Assembly: GCA_030141585.1 (NCBI GenBank)
Contig: JAQIFP010000047.1
Location: 62,001 to 126,000 of the forward strand
Source: Ophryocystis elektroscirrha
Taxonomy: Eukaryota > Apicomplexa > Conoidasida > Neogregarinorida > Ophryocystidae
Direction: 5' to 3'
Length of the DNA: 64,000 bases
The translations under genes were made by a program, and so were the position numbers. Under the pieces are notes generated by a model. The model was not told where the DNA came from. It was given only the letters and a program-made list of their open reading frames with translations, and ran no database searches. This document shows, piece by piece, positions 23,199-34,101 of this stretch (its first letter is position 1; each line of letters starts with the position of its first letter).

Positions 23199-26100
23199 GC
23201 TTGATTATACATATATAACCTTATATAATATATATTAGAAAACTTTCTATAGTGAATTATCATGTTTATTACATTAACGGCGTTTGCAGTAGGAAGAAGA
23301 TATACGTAGACAGGATCGACGGCGTTTGCAAAAGAGTCTTCAACCTATTCGTAAATAAGTGATATTATAAAATTACATTTGCTTGGTAGTGACAGAATAT
23401 GCTACTTGAATCCCAATATCGATAAACGTTCGAACGCGTTGGTTTCAAGATAACCATATTTTCATAAAGAGAGGGGATTTTTAAGATTTCCTCGATTGAA
23501 TCTAACTATATTATGTGAATAATAGAAGTACCATTTATGGAACTTTTGAGGTCTTGACATATATTATTACAAAGAAATAAAGTGTTTGAATTTTCATTGT
23601 TGACTTTAGGATGGAAAACTTCATTATATGGAGTATCAATTGAAGGTGAAATGCGATTTGGGAAAGCTGGAAATGATGAATTATTAAATTTTTTGATATT
23701 GTCTAATTTACTTGAGCTTGTATTCAAATCTAAAAATAAGCGGTATGACAAAAAATATTTTGGGGTAAATCTATTCTCCTGACTTATATTAATGAGGTAT
23801 TAATATATAAAATATCAATTATTATAATATTACAATATAATATATAACATAACTTGAATTAAGATTAATAAGCGTGTATATGAATATAATGTGGAGCAAG
23901 TTTTGTATTTAAAAAAAATCTTACTTATATCTTGAAGGTTTTTTTCGGAAAAACTATGCTCATTTTTCTCAGATTTATAAGCACTTTGAGTGTCTTTCAT
24001 TTCATTAATACATTCACTTTTAAGACAGGTAATTTTTGGATTATTATTGTTAGATGCATAAACAGTTTTTTCAAAATGAGCTGATATATCGGAATTTTTC
24101 AAGATATAAAGGAATTTATGAGCTATCTGTTTTTTTAAGGTAAGTAGTGTATCTCCAAAACAAGCGTTAACATCAAACTGAACTGCCCATCGTAAAGCTG
24201 AATTGTTGGGAATTATAGTTATAAGAATTGTTATAGTTTGATATGCTGGAAGCGGTAAAGATAAATACATGAATGGATCAAACGCAACACTATAATGTTT
24301 ACAATTTAAACATTCTAAACGACTCTTATATAAACCCTAAAAAATTATATTAGTTTATATGATAAAAATAGAGATAAATAATTTGCGTTTCATATATAAT
24401 AAATTATAATAGTATAAAAAGAAAATTCATAGTTCTTAATTTACACAAATTTTTCGCTATATCGTAAAAATATCTCCCGCAATTAAATAATTGAAAAAAT
24501 AATTAATATATCTATATTGTCGATATTATTGCTTAATTGTCTGTAAATTTATAAATAAAATTCACTAGGAAAAAATAATGATTATGATAATAATAGTTAT
24601 AGTATAATCAAAATAATACTCAAAGTGATAGTGTTTGATAGAATGATAGACTATAATAAGAATTGTATTCAGTGTATGTAAGGTTTATCTCAATATTTAG
24701 TTTCACCTGGAATATATCCACTATAATGGAATCGTTGTAACTTTTGTGTCGGTACCAAGAAATTTCAGCTAACTGCTCATCAGGAATATTGTTATCATCA
24801 TCCTTATACTAAGAAATAATATTTTAGTGAATTATTAAAGATTTTACCTCGACATATTTTTTTTCCTTGACTCTATTCAAATCTTCATGAAGACCATCTA
24901 ATAAGTAAGCAATTAATTCGTGAGAATCCTGTTGTTGGTAACCATAGAACTGTGGTGCAAAACGGCTTATCGTCTCTTTTAATAAATCAGGATTAAGAAC
25001 AGGAATACGATTAGCATTTGAACGCTTCATCCAAGCTTCTTTCAGAAAACTCACATAAGCAGATACTAGTTTTCCTTTAGTACCAAGTGGATTTGTCAAA
25101 TTCACGTCCTAAATTTATAATATTAAAATATACTTATGAATTGTTTTTCATTATATATTTTAATTAAATACTAATTTAAGCGTGTGTTTTATTACTTATA
25201 ATTATAATATACAACATTTTTATATTAATTACATTTTTATATGCTCCCGAAAAAAAAAATTGCGTTAAAGGCATAGTATGGGATAAGCATTGCAAAGCTG
25301 AATTCATGAAGCAAAGATTTCCAAAATTTTGGAGACCCGCCAATCCGCCAGTCATTAAATCAATTTTACGATGTTCAGGATCTTCATTTTTTGCTTCATC
25401 ACCAGAAACAGATACCTAAAAATTTCGAATAATTTGAGTTTGCTATTACCACAGCAAAAACAGCACAAGAGTCTGCTAATCCCAGTTCCTGAAACGTCAG
25501 TCCCATCATTGAATTTGAAACAAGTTTAATTGTTTCAATGTCTGAGCTGGTTTTTGGTGGCGATTCAAATGATACACAATTAGCCTAAGGACACGATTTA
25601 GGTCAAATAAAGTATTTACTATATACAATTCAGTAGGATCGAATTCTGTCTGTAATTTACGTATTTTTGTCAGTCTAGACATTGTACTCATTAGAGGCTG
25701 AGCAGATATTTTATGTGGATTTTGAGGTGTAGTAAACATAATCCATAACTTGATTGGCTGTAGTTCAACTACGCTCTGGTTATTTTTTTTTATAATGTTC
25801 CTAGGGATTTTTGCGTCTATACTGGGTATTTTAGATTCTAGCTTCTCCCATGCTACTTCGCTAACCAGGGAAACATCAGAAAACTGAGCATAAATAAAAT
25901 TATATAGTTTTAATCAATAATAATCTAAAACCATTACAGTGATACAAATAAAAAAAAAAAAAAATATTAATATTAATTAGTATATTGATATGTACTACAA
26001 TATATATATATATATATAATTATATATAAATTATTTATGGAAATAAAAAAAGTATATATTACCTTAATATTTGATTTTAATAACGTTTCAGTATTACATT

Positions 26101-26602
26101 GTGAAGTTGTATAAACGCAGTGATCTGCTAAAAGTTTTCTATTGGTTAAAGAGGGTATCTGAAATTGTATATTAATAATAATTCAATAACCATACATGTA
26201 TTTCATTATCCGTTTCTTCTAATATAGCAAGAGCCGCCTCTAAATCATTCAAAAACTCATTATTCACAACATATCTATAATAAAATAAAAATAAAAATAT
26301 TAAATTTACCTAATAACTTCATCAGATTGTATGGGAGTTTGATCAGATTGCTTTATGATATCATATATATCTTTTATGTTTCTTTCTATACTCGTTTTGT
26401 CTACAATTCGTGCTATTTTTGCGTGCCGAGTATCACTATGTTCATCGAGATTACGAAACTGTGCATCAGTCTCTACAATAGAATAATTTATATAATACCT
26501 CATATATCCAATAGAGATAAATGTGTTATTATTTTTACCTTTAGTTTCTTGTTCATCTGCTGTTTTTTTTTTGTTTTGACATTTTTCAAAATCTAAGTCC
26601 AT
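20359..26602 (-). CDS. Ubiquitin-specific protease, USP4/11/15 type, multi-exon
   Basis: Cysteine deubiquitinase. Start at 26600-26602 (MDLDFEKCQ); last codons give [10 protein letters not shown] and TAA at 20359-20361. Order: N-terminal region with DUSP/ubiquitin-like features (26600-25450), Cys box [15 protein letters not shown] (near 25310), GRFAP-like segment [20 protein letters not shown] (near 24910-24960), [14 protein letters not shown] and [11 protein letters not shown] (about 24330-24250), a long insert, the second zinc pair WYCKKCKK (near 21710) followed by [12 protein letters not shown], and the His box [12 protein letters not shown] (near 20610). This order, with the insert splitting the catalytic core, is that of USP4/USP15 and plant UBP12-like enzymes. 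Oddity: the Cys box has Leu where Thr is usual (GNLC instead of GNTC). Exon boundaries in the insert (22500-24300) are not fully resolved. Confidence 0.88.
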
Positions 26603-27154
26603 AATAAAAAAAATAATATATGGATCCTGTTAAATAATCTGGCTTTACAAAACTTCTAGCAATCTTTATTTTATGCTTGTCATTGTGTGTATAATTATTT
26701 TTATAATAATAAAATCTTTTTTTTTGAATATTACCAGTGGATTAATTTGGTTGTATAGCTTACTAACAAGCTAAACTCAGTTTAGTGCGTAAAATATTTC
26801 TTTTTTATAATTTTTTATTGTTAATCTAGCTCAAAATACGAAACATTGAGCTGAATAGTATATTCTTCATAATTTAAGTAACAGATAATTATGTTTTTTG
26901 AGCTTATATGATGAATAATTAATAGATGATCACAACAATTTTTTATTTAAATATGATTAGTGTGATTATAAATATTTATATGCTCATTATTTTTATATCA
27001 AAGATATTTGCTGAAATTTCAAATAAATCGAGATTGCTATTAATACAAAGGGTGCTAGATAAAAACAGAAAAAAACAAATTTTTTGTATTTAGCAATTTT
27101 TTTTATAATTAATATGAACTTATTAATAAAAACCAAATAATTTATTTGGAATAG
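26603..27154. other. Divergent intergenic region
   Basis: 552 nt between the divergent USP gene and the coiled-coil gene. Very AT-rich with no supported gene. Presumed promoters for both. Confidence 0.5.
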
Positions 27155-28040
27155 ATGTTAGCTGAAGGCTTGCATACTTACGAATTTTTAAATGAACAAC
27201 TAGTAAAGGTTAAGGTATATACAAACCTTCTTTATATATCAACGTAATATCAGGCATTAAAGCATTTAGTTAAACAGCATGATTTAAGAGTAAAAGATTG
27301 CATCAATCATTCTGATCCAAAAATTCTGGATATATTTAAGGATCTTGATTATCTATCCGATGTAAAGCAAATAAATCAAATAGAAGAAGAAACTAAAAGT
27401 AAATATTTAAAAAATATTACTAGAGTGTGTATATTCCCTTATTAAATAATTTGTGATTTTATTTGATTTTTATTAAATTATCTTTATTAATAATGCTATT
27501 TATAAAATATCTTTATTATTAAATTTATTAAATTACTAATTATATCAAAGTAATTAGAATTAATACTTTTAAGAAAAATCGTGGCTTTTTGTAGGCATTA
27601 TTGAAAACTTAGAGGCCAATGTCGATAAAGCGTGTGAAGAAGTTGAAGTACATCGAGCGGAATTAGAAGCAGAATCCCGAAATGTAATAAATACAGTAAA
27701 TTCTAGGTTACAGCAAATCGTAAAAGGTAATATTTTTGAGTTGTCTAATGTTTTCCGGTAGCCTTGTACAGTTTACATAATTTAACGAGTGAAATGGATA
27801 AAATTATCCAAATCCAGCAGCAACAAGAAATGGAAAGGTCTAAAGAAGCATTTTCAACAGATGATACGTTTAAGGCTCTATTAGATCAAAAACATGCTCT
27901 TGCTAATGAAGAAGCTTCATTAAGAGCTCAAATTAAGGAATTGGATAATACCGAGGTATGTTTATTATCTGCTCAATTATAATGGCATTTTAATAAGTAA
28001 TACTGCTTATTAGTGTAAAATAATTGATTTATTATACGTT

Positions 28041-28083
<43 letters not shown>

Positions 28084-29302
28084 TAGTGTTTATATGCATA
28101 TATAAATTGAAAAATATTGTTTTTAATATTTATTATTTATTATTTTTACTTTTTTAAATTTATTTATTAGAATTATATTTGATAAGCTAATTTTATTATT
28201 CAGATAAATGAGCTGGAAAATTTATCCAAAACCCTTAAGACGGAAAAACTGCAGCTAGTGAATAAAAAAATAAAAATACATATATATAGGAACAAGAATT
28301 GCAATCAATAAACTCAGGTCACCATGAGTTTTTAGCTCAAAGTCAACATCTCGATGACGTCGCTGCTGAAGTTCTTGAAGAATTTATGAGCTCTACGGCT
28401 CCTTTAGGTGATTGGATATTATTTAAATATATTTTATTAGGAAGTGATTTAAAGTCTGTACAAAAACCCGACATAGCTAGTCAAAATGCATCTCGTAATA
28501 CTTTTATACTCTAATTATGTTTAATCTTAGAGGATTCAAATTTATGGAATGTTATGCTAAAAGAACCTCATCAACTACTTACTGATTTATTTCAAGCAGA
28601 TGTTAAAACTTTATTTAAGGATTACGACTTCACGGAAACTGAATTATCATTAATTCAAGCTATTATAGAGCAAAGGTAAATAATATCAGTTTTACTGAAG
28701 CAATAAAGTATATAATGTGTTAAATGTTGACTGCTAAGTATATATATATATATATATATATACATATACATGAATAAACATGTAAAATAGTTATAGTATA
28801 CTTAAATATTTTGAACACTTTTTTTCTTTTAATAATATTAATCGGTTCATAAAAAATAAAAAGTGTTAAATAATTTAATACATCTACATTTTTTTTTTTA
28901 TAGAAAACGGGAACGAAAAATAATATCAGATATCGCTACGCATTTGGCCGAGTTCAATGAAGTTCAAGAACCTCAAGAATTGCATCCATTTATTCGAAAA
29001 GTAACGATATTTAGCAGTCTAAAATAACCTTAAGGTTTTAATTACAACACAATTGGATTATTCGATTGGTGACAGAAAAGCAGACATTAATGACTTTGAC
29101 ATTTATTTAATGAAGCCTCCTAAATTGATTGAGATACCCATGGAAGATGACGAACCCGCAAATAAAAAAACTGTATCACCTATAAGTCAGGGAAATCCAG
29201 CAGAGATTGTAAAGCCATTTTCAAAACGATTACGTAAGTTTATTAATTACATTTAAACTATATTTATCAGCTCCTCATTTAAACTTGTTGCAAGATTTTT
29301 GA
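27155..29302 (+). CDS. Coiled-coil protein, unrecognised, about eight exons
   Basis: Start ATG 27155 (MLAEGLHTYEFLNEQLVKVK), joined by a roughly 39-nt intron to ALKHLVKQHDLRVKDC. Exons continue to NLEANVDKACEEVEVH, then SLHNLTSEMDKIIQIQQQQ (27764-27954), INELENLSKTLKTEKLQL (near 28205), a block ending AAEVLEEFMSSTAP (near 28400), LWNVMLKEPHQLLTDLF (near 28550), KRERKIISDIATHLAEF (near 28905) and LDYSIGDRKADINDFDIYL. A 37-nt intron leads to the final PPHLNLLQDF and stop at 29300-29302. Residues of the first two thirds form long heptad coiled coils; the C-terminal third is acidic. The architecture would suit a kinetochore, centrosome or motor-adaptor subunit, but nothing in the sequence decides this. 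Convergent with U2AF35, 93 nt apart. Confidence 0.75.
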
Positions 29303-29395
29303 AAACAATCTATGTTATATGTTCATAGACTGTGGGTATATTTATTATAGGTTTATTTGTATAAATTGACAACTATAAAATTATAATGAATTAAT

Positions 29396-30818
29396 TTAAG
29401 CTTGAGCATCATCGTCAGCTTCTTTATTCCACTGAGCTATCATTGCTCTTCTTTCTTGTGAGCTTTGACGCGTTTCTCTACGCTCTTCGCTACGATGTTC
29501 ACGGCGTGGTCTCCTGGATGATCTATCTTCATCATGATAACCTTTTCTATAACGATCTTTTTCGTATCGATACGACCTCTCTGTTGAAAAAAAAAGTTTG
29601 TTTATATAATAATTATTATTGAAGTTAATATTATTATTTGTGTAAAATAATATCATTACAACCCTATATTTAATGTACATGTAAAATTGAATACTATATA
29701 TTTACGCAATTTGAAGATGAGTATGCATTGCAGAATATAAATAACATTACATATAATCAGATAACCATCATATTTAATCACAAACTTTACCGTATATATG
29801 TAAATAAATATATATATATATATATATTTATCAATATTATAAATACTAATTATTAATAATAAAGTTCGCTCTAATATATATTTACATTTATCATAACTAC
29901 TTGTCTATTTTTTCTAATTAATATAGTTAATATATATCCTTACGTCTGCTTATATCTCTCGGTTCCCATGACTCATACCGAGAACTGCTTTTTTCATCCG
30001 AATATCTGTAATAAATAATTGGCTTCAAAAAAAATATTACGTATTCTTTTTGTATTCAGGATGTGTATCGAACATTTGTTTCATCATTTTACGTTTAAGT
30101 GAACGAGGAACATGCTTCATATGCATAAAATTGCAATAGCCACCTCCTAATTATTTAATACGTTAGTTATAGTGAAAAATAGATTTATTATGTGTCTATA
30201 TATACTTGAAGCAATAACTATATATATATATATATATATGTATTAACAGCTAAATCTCTAATTAATAAAACTACGTGGATAGTTCAATATGAATTAGCAC
30301 TTATTGCAGTTATAAGTATGAATTTATCAATAATAGAGGGGTTTTTTTTTTATTTGAAATAAATTTCATTAAAATTTATTATTCCTATTATAATTTTTAT
30401 TATTATTACGTGTACATTGGCCGTCAACAAATTGTCTACAACGAGCCTCTCGAAAGTCCGTAACAGGGGAAAATTCAACTTCAATCATGCGACCAGCATA
30501 ATACCTTCCCCTCAATTGAGAGGCAGCTCTTTCAGCGTCCGCATCGTTGGAATATTTAACGTATAAATTTCCGATCATGTGATCACCTATGTAAATGATT
30601 TACGCATAACCAATAATTACCAATATTATCACAAACAACCATTTCTTCTATTTGACCATAGTTGCACAGCTCATCAAACACTTCTTCATAAAAAGCTTCA
30701 AAATGATCTTGAGCGTGATCAGCTAAAGAGTCATCTACATCTTGCCCTATAAACAAATTTAAATTCAAAATAAAGTTTCGCAAAATATTTATAATCATTA
30801 CATTACCTAGGGCTACAC

Positions 30819-30865
<47 letters not shown>

Positions 30866-31948
30866 CATATTTGTATGTATATACATATTTGTAATATATA
30901 CATATTTGTCATATATACATATTTGTAATATATAAATATTTGTATATATATAAATATTTGTATATATATGTCAAAAATTAATAATAATTATTTATTTAAC
31001 AAATAATATATTTTAAAATTAAAGTATTTAATTAAAAGCTTATATAGCATTATTACCTTCAGCTATAGCAAGTGCAACGGGAGGATTACGATACATATGT
31101 CGAAGTACTAGAGTTTGACTACATGTTGGCTTATAATGCGATCGAGAACATTGATCACCATGGCGGCAAGCACCAATTTTCCAATAAAAAGGGCAATTAA
31201 CTCTATGAAAGGTTAAATAATTGACTATCTAAATGTCATTTTCAATTATATTAAGTTTAATCAAAAAAATAATAAAATTTATTTTTATTCATATATTTAA
31301 ATAGTCATTTTTAATTATATACGGAACAAAAATATATAGATAAACATATATGCATGTATATTTATTTTTTTTCACAAATATTTGAACATCTATCTATAAT
31401 TATCACAAAACTTCAACTTTGCTTAATTAAATTGTCAAAAAACAAACATAATGCAATATTCAAACAAATATGTGTATTTGTGTATATGTTCAATTAAAAA
31501 ATAATATATTTATATATTTATTTGTATTTATACATGTTCATAATATAATATATATATATAATCAGTATTAGTATATATATCTATACAGAATTTGACACAA
31601 ATTTTTGATAAAATATACCAAACATAAAAAGTTGAATATACTTTGAACTGTGTTATGCTTACATTTTATCATAAAGTATTATAATCGACACAAATATTGT
31701 TTAATAATGAATTGTAGTAAAAATTATTTTATATTTTTAAAATTACACAAAATAATATTTTTTTTTTAACTCATACAATTAATGAGTTTAATGCAACCAT
31801 ATGATTAAGTTCAGGATAGAACAATTTAAAGAAGAAAAGTGTTGTTATTTAATAGAAAAAATACTATAAAGCAAAGTATTCTATAGTAAATTAAAAAAAA
31901 ATACCTATCTTCTTCAGTTCCAATAATTCGAGCTAAGTGCTCCGCCAT
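29396..31948 (-). CDS. U2AF1: U2 snRNP auxiliary factor small subunit (U2AF35)
   Basis: Recognises the AG of 3' splice sites. Start at 31946-31948 ([15 protein letters not shown]). After an intron of about 700 nt comes the first CCCH zinc finger ([19 protein letters not shown], near 31190), then [18 protein letters not shown]. The atypical RRM follows ([20 protein letters not shown] near 30690, [36 protein letters not shown]). The second zinc finger ([19 protein letters not shown]) is split by an intron; the unspliced frame would end in Asn repeats. The C-terminus is an Arg/Ser/Glu-rich tail (near 29580-29400) ending DDDAQA. The short introns throughout this window depend on exactly this factor class. 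Intron 1 and the intron near 30820-30970 carry TA and TACA repeats. Confidence 0.93.
30822..30968. repeat. (CATA)n tract and ATATTTGTATAT-type minisatellite in a U2AF35 intron
   Basis: A tetranucleotide CATA tract (about 30822-30843) runs into TA repeats. At least five copies of a unit of about 17-20 bp with the core ATATTTGTA follow (30865-30968). The 109-residue frame across it is not a gene. Confidence 0.7.
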
Positions 31949-32184
31949 TTTCTATATTTTTTATTATAAAAGGTGCATTAAGGTGTTACAGACTATAGGT
32001 TCATAGTTCTATATTTACGAGGAAGGAACTTATGCATATGTTTACGAAAAATTAAAACGTCAAATTGAGTCGAAAAATGAACATAATATGCAAATATTTA
32101 GTTGTATCTTCAATATATTGACATAGTACATTTTTTTATAAATAGATTATATATACATGTATATATATACACCACATTGAGTTA

Positions 32185-33480
32185 TCATTCTGACTCAGAA
32201 TCGTAAGTAGAGTTTTTTGACTCTAAGTAACCCCCGACTTCTAACATTGACTGTTCAATACAACACTAAAATCAAATAAAATATTTTGATAAAGATACTT
32301 TGGAAAAAAACTTTTCAACGCGTTTACGATCATTAACACTTGAAACAAATGTTCTTTGCATGCCACTTGTTCCTTATCAAACGTAAATCCAAAAAAAAAA
32401 AATATTCTTACTGCGATGAAGTACTCGCCATACACAAGATAAATAAATGATATCAAATTGGTTCATATCTATCTAAATTAAATAAAAGTAATGCGTGATT
32501 CATCAGATAAAGTACATTTGAGTAATTTTTTTGACGAATAACAAAAAATATTATGATATAGATTTTTTTGAGAACTACCGCCTATTCATATTTTGTAGAA
32601 AAATATGATTAAAATAAATGTGACTAAACTCGATATTTATAAGCATACAGTTATATAATTTAAATTACGTATATGACATACATGTTAAATGATATATTTA
32701 ACATGTAATTGTTAAAGTGCTTATAATTTTAATTTTGTACTATATTAATTGATTCATGTTAGTGTTTTTTTTATTAAATGACGTTTTTTATAATAAAAAT
32801 TGCATATTACAGAATATTTATAGTAATTTAGAAAATTAAATGAGTAACCAAATTACTACTATTTAATAATGATATTACTGTATAATAATATATTAAATAA
32901 TTAAATTGAGATATATTAAATATAAATTTAAGAATTATTTACTTGTCTAGTTAAGGCAAATTGTTCTATAACAGTTAAGGCTGCGTCTAAATCAGGATGA
33001 CTTAAAACATCATGTGCTAAATTGAATACAAGCATAATGTGTTTTTCTGATTTGATTAACTCCTCCAAAGTTTGCGCATATGACCATTCATTATAGTGAT
33101 CACAAATCAGTAGCGAAGTGCTTCTGTAAGTCTATAATAAACGTTGAAGATTTGTTGTAATTAGATGACTAGTATATATATAGCAAGAGTGCTATTTTAA
33201 GGATTAAACGAAGCATTTGTTTATATTTAATGAAATTATACCTTTCTAAACTGCCTAAAGGATATCTATCAACTTTAGGTAATGCGTGGCTTATTTTTCT
33301 GGTAATACTTTTCAAACCATGAATTTCTGAAGGATTTATTTTTCTTTTTATTGCGTCATAATTCAAATAATCTTTGGGAGGTAATATTTTTGATACAAAC
33401 GTTATGTAGAAAGAATATCCAAATAACAGTTTTATTCTTGAGTGAAAATTCTTTCGTACATTATCTAACACAATTGTCAT
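32185..33480 (-). CDS. Unrecognised protein with acidic C-terminus, multi-exon
   Basis: Exons read in order: MTIVLDNVRKNFHSRIKLLF... to YPLGSLER (33480 to about 33244), then TYRSTSLLICDHYNEWSYAQ... to EQFALTRQ (about 33130-32945), then DMNQFDIIYLSCVWRVLHR (near 32460). After an intron of about 38 nt comes GTSGMQRTFVSSVNDRKRVE; a 33-nt intron precedes CCIEQSMLEVGGYLESKNS and the acidic end TYDSESE, stop 32185-32187. The frame to 32241 ending NSQC reads through introns and is wrong. The start is the first Met of the first convincing exon; an acceptor-like TTTTAACAG lies just upstream, so a further 5' exon is possible. The protein is helical with no motif I recognise. Confidence 0.6.
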
Positions 33481-34101
33481 ATAATGCAGGTATCCGGTCT
33501 GTTAAAATTATTTTTTTTGTATTCGACAATAATAAGTAGATATTACAATATTTATAAGCTATTTAAGAAAAACAAAAGCTCTAAATATTTAAACTATGTT
33601 AAATTTTGTTTATTAAATTGTAATATTGTATGTATGTAAAAATACAATATTATGATAGTATACATGTATGTAATTTTTTTTTTTTTTTTTAGCTTTGGTA
33701 AAGTATAATAAACAGCAGTAATAAAATTACATAAAATATAACCACAATAATTTTGTTGATTATTCTAACATAATTGTAATTATAAAAAACCCATAAAAAT
33801 AAATTATAAATATAGATATTACATTTTTAAATATAATATAAAATAGTTTGAAAATAATGAGATTTTAATAAAAACATGAAATGTAAGATCATTCAAATTA
33901 ATTATTTATCAAAACTTCATAATTATATGTGATTTATTATTTAAAAACGAGTATTAATATAAATTAATGTATTTTATAATTTATATGTAATTTATGATAA
34001 CTAATAATCAATTTAATTAATTTTACGTAATAATAATTTAGAATGCACGTAAATTGCATGCACAAATTGTTCATTTCTATACATTTTGCGTTTATAAAAA
34101 A
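33481..34101. other. Divergent intergenic region
   Basis: About 620 nt of extreme AT content between divergent genes, with a poly-T tract near 33672. No gene supported; promoters presumed. Confidence 0.5.

Noticed and set aside
30369..30578. U2AF35 ending in an Asn-rich tail
   Set aside because: That tail is intron read-through; splicing at C-GTAATA to AG-GAGGTGG restores the second zinc finger.
32241..32456. Hydrophobic 71-residue protein MISFIYLVYGEY...
   Set aside because: It reads across two short introns; the spliced frame gives an acidic C-terminus instead.
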